The position numbers were made by a program, and so were the translations under genes. Under the pieces are notes generated by a model. The model made no database searches, was not told where the DNA came from, and saw nothing but the letters and a program-made list of their open reading frames with translations. From Bosea beijingensis (GTDB lineage Bacteria; Pseudomonadota; Alphaproteobacteria; Rhizobiales; Beijerinckiaceae): 64,000 nucleotides of DNA. Location of the stretch: assembly GCF_030758975.1 (NCBI RefSeq), contig NZ_CP132359.1, positions 2,388,781 through 2,452,780 of the forward strand. Direction: 5' to 3'. Shown here piece by piece: positions 56,006-64,000 of this stretch (its first letter is position 1; each line of letters opens with the position of its first letter).

Positions 56006-57118
56006 GTGCCCGCAAGCCGCGCCAGCATCGAGACCGTGATCGCGCTCTTCGCCGGCGAGGGTTACGCCCATGCCGAGCCGGCGATCCTGCAGCCGGCGGA
56101 ATTCTTCCTCGATCTCTCCGGCGAGGATATCCGCCGCCGCATCTTCATGACGCAGGATGCCGATGGCCGCGACTGGTGCCTGCGCCCGGAATACACCATC
56201 CCCGTCGCGCTCGATCACATCGCCTCGGGCAAGACCGAGCCGGCGGCCTATGCCTATGCCGGTCCGGTCTTCCGGATGCGCTCCGGCGAGCCCGGCGAAT
56301 TCCTGCAGGCCGGCCTCGAATCCTTCGGCCGTGACGATTTCACCGCCGCAGATGCAGAGATCATGGCGTTGACCATCGATGCGACCGCCATGCTCGGCCT
56401 TAGCGAACCGCGTATCGTCATGGGCGATGTCGCCGTGCTCGGCGCGCTGCTTGACGGGCTCGCCGTGCCGCAGGGCGCTCGCCGACGGCTGGTCCGCGCC
56501 GTGGTGCAGGGCAAGGGCGCGGATGCGGTCGACGCGCTCGATCCGCCCGCAGCCGATGGCGATGCGGCCCATGCCGGCCTTCTCAAGGCGCTCGAGGGGC
56601 AGGACCCCAAGGCCGCCCGCGCCTTCGTCGAGGATGTGCTCTCGATCGCCGGCATTTCCACTGTCGGTGGGCGATCCGCCGCCGATATCGCCGAGCGCTT
56701 CCTGGCGCGTGCCGCCGAGCGGGAGAACCCGGTCAATGGCGACGTCAAGGCGCTGCTGGCGCAGGTACTCGCCGTCTGCGGCGATCCCGATGCGGCCTCG
56801 GCCTCGCTGCGCGCACTCGCCGACCAGGCCTCGCTCGATATCGGCCGCCAACTCGATGCCTTCGACGAGCGCACCGGCTTCCTCGCCGCGCGTGGTGTCG
56901 ATATCGGCGCGATCCGCTTCTCGGCCGGCTTCGCCCGCAATCTCGACTACTACACCGGCTTCATCTTCGAGCTTCACGACACGGCCCGCGGCGACGGGAA
57001 GCCTGTTGCCGGCGGCGGCCGCTATGACAACGTCCTCGGGCGCCTCGGCGCGAAACGGCCGTGTCCCGCTGTCGGCGCCTCGCTCTGGCTCGACCGCCTG
57101 ACGGGAGACGCCGCATGA
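56006..57118 (+). CDS. hisZ: ATP phosphoribosyltransferase regulatory subunit HisZ
   Basis: A 370-residue HisRS-like paralogue without the anticodon domain. It pairs with HisG to form the first enzyme of histidine biosynthesis. [25 protein letters not shown] and [12 protein letters not shown] replace motif 1-2 regions, and [16 protein letters not shown] replaces the histidine-A loop. It starts at GTG 56006, with AGGA nearby. It overlaps hisG by 4 bases (ATGA), implying translational coupling. Confidence 0.95.
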   Translation: MPASRASIETVIALFAGEGYAHAEPAILQPAEFFLDLSGEDIRRRIFMTQDADGRDWCLRPEYTIPVALDHIASGKTEPAAYAYAGPVFRMRSGEPGEFLQAGLESFGRDDFTAADAEIMALTIDATAMLGLSEPRIVMGDVAVLGALLDGLAVPQGARRRLVRAVVQGKGADAVDALDPPAADGDAAHAGLLKALEGQDPKAARAFVEDVLSIAGISTVGGRSAADIAERFLARAAERENPVNGDVKALLAQVLAVCGDPDAASASLRALADQASLDIGRQLDAFDERTGFLAARGVDIGAIRFSAGFARNLDYYTGFIFELHDTARGDGKPVAGGGRYDNVLGRLGAKRPCPAVGASLWLDRLTGDAA

Positions 57119-58101
57119 GCCAGATGCCGGACAACGACGCCCCGCTCGTCCTCGCCGTGCCCTCGAAGGGCCGGCTGCAGGAGAATGCCACCGCCTTCTT
57201 CGGCCGGGCCGGGCTGAAATTCGTCAAGTCGCGCGGCGAGCGCGACTATCGCGGCGCCATCGCCGGCGTCGATGGCGCCGAAGTCGCCTTCCTCTCGGCC
57301 TCCGAGATCGTCGCACAGCTCTCCTCCGGCGCCGCCCATATCGGCATCACCGGCGAGGACCTCGTCCGCGAGCAGCTTTCGGACGCCGATGCCGCGGTCG
57401 AGATGCTGACCCCGCTCGGCTTTGGCCACGCCAATGTCGTCGTCGCCGTGCCACAGGCCTGGATCGACGTGCGCAACATGGCCGATCTCGACGATGTCGC
57501 GTCGGCGATGCGGGCACGCCATGGCAAGAAGCTGCGCGTCGCGACGAAATACGTGAACCTGACCCGCCGCTTCTTCGCGCAGCACGGCCTCGCCGACTAT
57601 CGAATCGTCGAAAGCCTCGGCGCGACCGAGGGCGCGCCGGCCGCCGGCACTGCCGAGATCGTGGTCGATATCACCACGACCGGGGCTACGCTCTCCGCCA
57701 ATGCGCTGAAGGTGCTCGACGACGGCGTGATGCTGGCCTCCGAAGCCAATCTCGTCGCTTCGATGCAGGCGCCCTGGGGCGAGCGGGCGAAGGCTGCGGC
57801 CAAGACCATCCTGTCGCGCATCGCGGCGGAGGAGGAGGGGCGTACGCTCCGCGAGGTCCGCGCCCGGCTGGATCTCGCCCCGGACGCACTGGCTGTGCTG
57901 GAAGAGCGCTTCGGCGCCCGCCTGCCGTTCGGCATGCCGGCTGCGGGCACGCCGTTGACGCTGCATTGCCCGGACAAGGCGGTCTTCGCATTGGTCGAGC
58001 ATCTCGACGGGCTCGGCGCCGACGATATCACCGTCAGTGCTCCGGCCTATGTCTTCCGCCGTGCGAACCGGTTGCTGGAGCGCTTGAACGCTCGCATCTG
58101 A
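57115..58101 (+). CDS. hisG: ATP phosphoribosyltransferase HisG (long form)
   Basis: The first enzyme of histidine biosynthesis: PRPP + ATP to phosphoribosyl-ATP. 328 residues. The catalytic domain has [32 protein letters not shown] and [15 protein letters not shown]. The C-terminal ~100 residues (after [15 protein letters not shown]) resemble the HisG_C regulatory domain ([30 protein letters not shown]). Enzymes paired with HisZ are usually the short form of ~210-230 residues, so this combination is odd. ATG 57115 overlaps hisZ. Confidence 0.95.
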   Translation: MSQMPDNDAPLVLAVPSKGRLQENATAFFGRAGLKFVKSRGERDYRGAIAGVDGAEVAFLSASEIVAQLSSGAAHIGITGEDLVREQLSDADAAVEMLTPLGFGHANVVVAVPQAWIDVRNMADLDDVASAMRARHGKKLRVATKYVNLTRRFFAQHGLADYRIVESLGATEGAPAAGTAEIVVDITTTGATLSANALKVLDDGVMLASEANLVASMQAPWGERAKAAAKTILSRIAAEEEGRTLREVRARLDLAPDALAVLEERFGARLPFGMPAAGTPLTLHCPDKAVFALVEHLDGLGADDITVSAPAYVFRRANRLLERLNARI

Positions 58102-58118
58102 TGCTGCGCGGCAGCATC
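58100..58118 (+). terminator. Stem-loop overlapping hisG stop
   Basis: A perfect 8-bp stem GATGCTGC/GCAGCATC with loop GCG; the first stem bases lie in the TGA stop. No U-run. It may mark the 3' end of the his transcript. Confidence 0.4.
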
Positions 58119-58235
58119 GGAATGACGGGATCGCACGCGGTTCAGCCTTGATCCCGAACCAATTGGCCTCTAGGCGTGTTAACCGGTTTGGCGGCACATC
58201 GCGTTGCCGTGCGAGTGAATGCGGGTAAGACGATC

Positions 58236-58721
58236 ATGATCCGACGCCTTGGCCTTGCGGCCGTTCTTGCGGCACTGGCCGTACCGATGCTGATGCCGGG
58301 TGAAGCGGCGGCGCAGCGGCGTGGGGCGCTGATGTCGCCCGAAGAAAGAGCGGGCGGCGGCACGCCGACCCCGATGCCGCAGCAGGAGAAGACCTTTCCG
58401 CTGGGCGCGAGCTGGAGCGTCGTGGCGCTGAACGGCAAGCCGGTCCAGGATCGGCGCGCCACCCTGATGATCGACCAGAACCTGCGCGGCACCGGCTTCG
58501 GGGGCTGCAACACCTTCTCGGCCTCCGCCTATCCGCTGCGCCAGCAGGGGCTCGCGGTCGGTCCGATCGCGATTACAAAGCGCAGTTGCGACAAGGGCCT
58601 GCTCGATTTCGAGAAGGCGTTCCTGATCGCGCTGCGTGCGGCCCAGAAATGGGACATCGTCAATGGCCGCCTCGTCCTGAAGGGTGGAGCCGGGGAATTG
58701 ACCCTCAGCCGCTCCCTCTGA
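58236..58721 (+). CDS. META-domain-containing secreted protein
   Basis: A 161-residue protein. The signal peptide MIRRLGLAAVLAALAVP (to about 27, cleavage after EAAAQ) precedes a META/HslJ-like domain: LGASWSVVALNGKPV, GTGFGGCNTFSASAY, and ITKRSCDKGLLDFEKAF. Such proteins are envelope-associated and often linked to stress. ATG 58236 gives the short signal peptide; the frame is open from 58176. Followed by a strong bidirectional terminator. Confidence 0.88.
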   Translation: MIRRLGLAAVLAALAVPMLMPGEAAAQRRGALMSPEERAGGGTPTPMPQQEKTFPLGASWSVVALNGKPVQDRRATLMIDQNLRGTGFGGCNTFSASAYPLRQQGLAVGPIAITKRSCDKGLLDFEKAFLIALRAAQKWDIVNGRLVLKGGAGELTLSRSL

Positions 58722-58759
58722 CGGGCCCTGCCGTCGCCGGAACAGCGCCGCAGGCGGAT

Positions 58760-58788
58760 AAAAAAGGGTCGCGAGAGCGACCCTTTTT
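58760..58788. terminator. Bidirectional rho-independent terminator
   Basis: The stem GGGTCGC/GCGACCC (58766-58772 with 58777-58783) has loop GAGA. It is flanked by AAAAAA on the left and TTTTT on the right, so it can end both the META-gene transcript (plus) and the ABC exporter transcript (minus). Confidence 0.92.
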
Positions 58789-58817
58789 CGTTGCGGGGCT
58801 AAATGGAGCCGGCTGCC

Positions 58818-60911
58818 TCAGGCCGCCGGCGATTTCGCGGTCGGCGTCGGCGTGAAGGTGCCGTCGGCATTGGGCTCCATGGTGACGATGGCATCATGCA
58901 TGGCGCGCAGTGTCGCGCGGTGGCCGATCGAGACGATGCGCGCCTGCGGCAGTTCGCGGTCGATCGTCGCGTAGATCTCGCCTTCCAGCTTCTCGTCGAG
59001 CGAGGCGGTCGCCTCGTCCAGGAAGAGCCAGTCCGGCTTGCTCAGGAGCGCGCGCGCGACGGCCAGCCGCTGCTGCTCGCCGCCCGAGAGCCGCTGCCCC
59101 CACAGATCGACCTCATCGAGCTTCTCGGCGAGATGGCCGAGCTTGACCTTCTCCATCGCGGCGCGGGTCGCGGCATCGTCATAGGCGCCTTCCTCTGCCG
59201 GATAGGCGAGAGCTGCACGGAGCGAGCCCTGCGGCAGATAGGGCCGCTGCGGCAGCAGCATGATCCGGGCGTCCGTGGGAATGCCGACCTTGCCGTCGCC
59301 GAAGGGCCAGATGCCGGCGATGGCGCGGAACAGCGTCGACTTGCCCGAGCCGGACGGGCCGATCAGCAGCGTCGAGCGCGTCTTCCCGAGATCGAGCGCG
59401 CCGAGCTTCACGATCGGCTTGCCGTTCGGCAGGAGGAGCGTGGCGTCGCGGATATGCAGGCTCTCGTCGCGCGAGGTCTCGCGGCCAAGTGCCTCCTCGC
59501 TGATCGTGCCGTGCTTCGCCTCGGCGACGGCCTGCTCGAAGGTCGTCAGACGGCTGATGGCGGCAAGATACTGGGCGATCGAGGAGTAGCTGTTGATGAT
59601 GAAGGACAGCGCCGTCTGCACCCGGTCGAAGGCGCCCGAGACCTGTTGCAGGATGCCGAGCGTGATTGTGCCGGCGAAGAAATACGGTGCCAGGATGATG
59701 GTCGGGACGACCACGCTGGCCTGGTTGTAGGAGAAGGTGAAGGCCGTGAGTTTCAGCCGGCGCCAGACCAGCCGATAGAAGTTCTCGACGATGTCGCGGA
59801 AGCGTTGGGCGAGATGGCCGCGCTCGGTCGGCTCGCCGACCATCAGCGCGATCTGCTCGGAATACTCGCGCAGGCGTGCCAGCGCGAAGCGGAAATTCGC
59901 CTCGCGCTTCTCCTGCTCGAATTCGAGGCGGATCAGGGGGCGGCCGATGATGTGGGTCAGCCAGGTCGCCGCCGCCGCATAGAAGAACGCCACCCAGAAA
60001 ATATACCCCGGCACTGCGAAGGAGGTGCCCGGCAGGGTGAAGGCGACGGGGATGTTCCAGAGGATGATCGAGAACGAGACCAGCGTCGAGACCTGCGAGA
60101 GCAGGGGCAGTGCGAAATTATAGGTCGAGTTGACGAAGGAGCGCGTGTCTTCGGCGATACGCTGGTCGGGGTTGTCGACGGTGCCGGCCAGCGCGATGCG
60201 GTAATGCGTGGCATGGTCGAGCCAGGCCTTCGTGTAGGCGTTCGCCATGAACTGCCGCCAGCGGATCAGGATCGTATAGTTGGCGAACAGCTCGATCAGG
60301 TTCGAGACGACCCAGATCGCCGCCCAAGGAACAAAGACCCAGAAGATCTGGTACCAGAACGACGGCGCATCCTTGTTCTGGAGCGCATCGAACATGTCGC
60401 GGCTGAAGAAAGAGATTCGGAGCGAGATGCCGACCTGCACCTGGTTCAGCACGATCAGGAAGACGAAGAGCGAGACCGCCAGCGTGCCGAGCCGGATCTT
60501 GAACGGCCCGATCGGCCAGAGATTGGCTGTCGTGGTCTCGTCGGATTCGAAATAGGGCGAGGCCAGTCGCGCGATCTTCGCGATCACCGGCACGAAGGAG
60601 ATCGCGAAGATCAGAATCGCGAAGACGCCGACCGTCGTCGGCAGGCTGGTCGGAATCGGCGGAATGCCGAGTGCTGTCGGCCACCAGCCGAATTGCGCCG
60701 CGATCGCGGATGCACCGAACACGAGGTACTCGATCGCAAAGACGCTGGAGAAAATCCGCAGGAAGAAGGGCAGGGCCGGCGAGCGGAAAGTCACCACCGC
60801 CAGCAGCAGGCCGACGACGCCCATGCCGATTACGCCGGCCGATCCGGCCTGTTGCCCGACGACCAGCGTGGCGGCCGCCAACAGGGCGACGAGAATGCTC
60901 AGCAAGCGCAT
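58818..60911 (-). CDS. ABC transporter, fused permease/ATPase of ABCD (YddA/SbmA-like) type
   Basis: A 697-residue half-transporter. The N-terminal TM domain (about residues 1-450; ABC_membrane_2-like, with RISFFSRDMFDALQNKDAPSFWY) is followed by an ATPase domain with Walker A GPSGSGKST (~520), signature LSGGEQQRLAVARALL (~607), Walker B WLFLDEATASLD and the switch His in GHRATLRAM. Related to bacterial YddA and to peroxisomal ABCD transporters; substrates may be long-chain acyl or peptide-like molecules. ATG 60911 is preferred to the TTG-type start region to 61013. Confidence 0.9.
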   Translation of the reverse strand: MRLLSILVALLAAATLVVGQQAGSAGVIGMGVVGLLLAVVTFRSPALPFFLRIFSSVFAIEYLVFGASAIAAQFGWWPTALGIPPIPTSLPTTVGVFAILIFAISFVPVIAKIARLASPYFESDETTTANLWPIGPFKIRLGTLAVSLFVFLIVLNQVQVGISLRISFFSRDMFDALQNKDAPSFWYQIFWVFVPWAAIWVVSNLIELFANYTILIRWRQFMANAYTKAWLDHATHYRIALAGTVDNPDQRIAEDTRSFVNSTYNFALPLLSQVSTLVSFSIILWNIPVAFTLPGTSFAVPGYIFWVAFFYAAAATWLTHIIGRPLIRLEFEQEKREANFRFALARLREYSEQIALMVGEPTERGHLAQRFRDIVENFYRLVWRRLKLTAFTFSYNQASVVVPTIILAPYFFAGTITLGILQQVSGAFDRVQTALSFIINSYSSIAQYLAAISRLTTFEQAVAEAKHGTISEEALGRETSRDESLHIRDATLLLPNGKPIVKLGALDLGKTRSTLLIGPSGSGKSTLFRAIAGIWPFGDGKVGIPTDARIMLLPQRPYLPQGSLRAALAYPAEEGAYDDAATRAAMEKVKLGHLAEKLDEVDLWGQRLSGGEQQRLAVARALLSKPDWLFLDEATASLDEKLEGEIYATIDRELPQARIVSIGHRATLRAMHDAIVTMEPNADGTFTPTPTAKSPAA

Positions 60912-61066
60912 GGAAGGAAATCCTGGCGGGAGATGGTGAAAGCCACGATTCGGACCATGTCGCAGCGGGAGTGGCCTTTCAATGGCGACGCGCCCGGATG
61001 AGCAAATTGTCATCTGGAGGAGAGGTGATGGCGAGGCGCCGATGAGCCGCTGTGCTCTAAACGAAA

Positions 61067-61097
61067 CGCCCCGGACGAGCGGGGCTCGTCCGGGGCG
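61067..61097 (-). terminator. Terminator downstream of the livK-like gene
   Basis: A 14-bp perfect stem CGCCCCGGACGAGC/GCTCGTCCGGGGCG with a 3-base loop, followed on the minus strand by TTTCGTTT. It ends the binding-protein transcript, 38 bases after its stop. Confidence 0.72.
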
Positions 61098-61134
61098 TGA
61101 AGTGGCGGGGGCAGGCGGCTTGGCCGCCGGCCGA

Positions 61135-62244
61135 TTACTGCGCGGCGACGATCTTGCCGGCGTCCCACTTGTACATCGAGAAGCTCGGCGAGCTCAGGTC
61201 GCCGGTCTTGCCATAGGTCAGCGTGCCGATCGCGGTCTTGACCGGCATGCCGGACTGCAGGGCCTTGGCCGAGCCGTTGGCGTCGCCCGGCTTGCCGGCC
61301 TTCTCGATCGCGGCCTTGAGCACTTCGACGGCGGCATAGGCGTTGAGCGTGAAGGCCTCGGGCGGGATGCCCTTCTCCTTCAGCGCTGCGACGGCCTGCG
61401 CCGAGTCGGGGTTCTTCAGCGCGTCGGTCGCGTTGGTGAAGAGCGTGCCGGTGGCATGGTCGCCGCCGATCGCCGCGTATTCAGTATTGGACAGGCCCTC
61501 GCCGCCGATGATCGTTGCCTTGACGCCGGCATCGGCGAGCTGGCGGGTGAGCAGGCCGCCCTCGGGGTGATAGCCGCCGAAATAGATCAGGTCGACATTG
61601 GCTGCCTTCAGGCGCGTCACCACGGCCGAGAGATCCTTGTCGCCGGGATTGACGGTCAGCGCCGCCACTTCCTTGAGCCCGCCGGCATTGATGCCCTTCT
61701 GGAAGGCATCGGCCAGGCCCTTGCCGTAGGTGCCCTTGTCATGGACGATCGCGATCTTCTTGTCCTTCAGGTTCTTCAGGACATAGGTCGCGGCGATGTC
61801 GGCCTGCTGGTCGTCGCGGCCGCAGGTGCGGAAGACATTGGTCAGGCCGCGCGTCGTCAGCGCCGGCGAGGTCGCGGTCGGCGTCACCATCAGCACGCCG
61901 CTCTCCGAGAACACGTCCGAGACCGCCATGGCGACGCCGGAGGTCACCGGGCCGACCACGAACTTGACCTTGTCGCCGACCAGCAGGTTGGCAGCGGAGA
62001 CGCCCTGCTTCGGATCGCCGGCATCGTCGGCAAGCTTCAGCACCAGCTTCTCGCCGAGCACGCCGCCGGCCTTGTTGATCACGTCGACGGCGGTCTGGGC
62101 GCCGTTCTTGACCTGGTCGCCATAGGCGGCGACCGGGCCGGTCAGCGGCGCGACGAGGCCGATGGTGATGTCGGCGCGCGCCATTTGGGACGCGAGCAGC
62201 GTCGCGGCGAATGCGACGCCGGTGAGGAATGTGGAGGTTTTCAT
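61135..62244 (-). CDS. Branched-chain amino acid ABC transporter substrate-binding protein (LivK-like)
   Basis: A 369-residue periplasmic binding protein, type I fold. The signal peptide ([20 protein letters not shown]) has likely cleavage at ARA-D (24-25). The mature part is typical of the Leu/Ile/Val-binding family: [30 protein letters not shown] and FGGYHPEGG. No livHMGF permease/ATPase genes are adjacent, so it is an orphan receptor in this window. A TATAAA on the minus strand (62299-62304) could be its -10 box. The RBS GGAGAGG is just upstream. Confidence 0.94.
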   Translation of the reverse strand: MKTSTFLTGVAFAATLLASQMARADITIGLVAPLTGPVAAYGDQVKNGAQTAVDVINKAGGVLGEKLVLKLADDAGDPKQGVSAANLLVGDKVKFVVGPVTSGVAMAVSDVFSESGVLMVTPTATSPALTTRGLTNVFRTCGRDDQQADIAATYVLKNLKDKKIAIVHDKGTYGKGLADAFQKGINAGGLKEVAALTVNPGDKDLSAVVTRLKAANVDLIYFGGYHPEGGLLTRQLADAGVKATIIGGEGLSNTEYAAIGGDHATGTLFTNATDALKNPDSAQAVAALKEKGIPPEAFTLNAYAAVEVLKAAIEKAGKPGDANGSAKALQSGMPVKTAIGTLTYGKTGDLSSPSFSMYKWDAGKIVAAQ

Positions 62245-62404
62245 GGGCCTCTCCGATGATTGCCATTAGGCGCGTCAGAATCCGGCGCGCTTGCCGCTTT
62301 TATAGGCGAGGAGACATGGCGGCGGCATGGCAGAGGCGGATCAACGGGGCGCCGTGAACGCATGGCGCACGCGGCGGCTTAGGGAGCTGCATCATCGCCC
62401 AACG

Positions 62405-62431
62405 AAAAAGGCCCGGCTTGCGCCGGGCCTT
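62405..62431 (-). terminator. Terminator downstream of groEL
   Basis: A stem AAGGCCCGGC/GCCGGGCCTT (loop TTGC) with T's on the minus-strand side (AAAAA at 62405-62409 on plus), 25 bases from the groEL stop. Confidence 0.88.
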
Positions 62432-62455
62432 CCATAGGCTTGATAAGAGGCTGGA

Positions 62456-64000
<1,545 letters not shown>

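Noticed and set aside
58803..61001. 732-codon frame opposite the ABC exporter
   Set aside because: Shadow of a convincing ABC transporter with all ATPase motifs on the other strand.

Overview
The window is high-GC (roughly 65-70% by eye), densely packed chromosomal DNA from an alphaproteobacterium, most probably of the order Hyphomicrobiales (Rhizobiales). Evidence for this is an IF-1 paralogue, a hisZ/hisG pair beside hisS, a DUF2585 (UPF0314) protein, a YGR012W-like cysteine synthase, xseB and dxs-tlyA, and the short palindromic intergenic repeats typical of this order. A Bosea-like genus is my best guess from memory of protein families; no search was run. Almost everything is core or housekeeping metabolism. 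I see no prophage, CRISPR array, rRNA or tRNA gene.

Layout. 1-6.2 kb: the 3' part of ppdK, a HAD phosphatase, a GFA-type zinc protein, then a cold-response-like series (cspA, rhlE-type helicase, an IF-1 paralogue). 6.5-8.7 kb: a secreted repeat protein and a cell-wall hydrolase. 8.9-17.8 kb: an MFS carrier, AcuI-type reductase, LysR regulator, Sua5, a long acyl-CoA dehydrogenase, a methyltransferase and two overlapping SDR genes. 17.9-23.5 kb: CorA, SLC13 permease, second CorA, and a dicarboxylate/amino-acid symporter. 23.5-30.7 kb: cysteine synthase, a 23S-type m5U methyltransferase, FAD-linked oxidase, gamma-glutamyltransferase, HMCES/YedK. 30.7-37.3 kb: tlyA, dxs, MFS, pirin, xseB, Lrp, tyrosine phosphatase. 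37.4-46.2 kb: thioesterase, a 1190-residue transporter-fused hybrid histidine kinase, mscL, an aminotransferase, an AbrB-type membrane protein and an FAD oxidoreductase. 46.2-53.3 kb: SMP-30 lactonase and LysR, divergent from the glycolate oxidase genes glcD, glcE and glcF. 53.3-58.7 kb: a DUF3053 lipoprotein, hisS-hisZ-hisG and a META-domain protein. 58.8-64 kb: an ABCD-type ABC exporter, an orphan branched-chain amino-acid binding protein and the 3' part of groEL.

The most interesting structure is a compact 400-bp unit between glcD and glcE. It is a GIY-YIG nuclease gene enclosed almost base to base by two inverted ~50-bp arms. The same arms occur at about 21.9 kb as an ORF-less 133-bp pair (MITE-like), and as a degenerate pair near 6.3 kb. 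This looks like a minimal mobile element family with autonomous and non-autonomous forms. The second notable signal is a ~0.45-kb AT-richer, rare-codon block inside hisS that looks like mosaic recombination in the insertion domain of histidyl-tRNA synthetase. Third, a long-form HisG coexists with HisZ.
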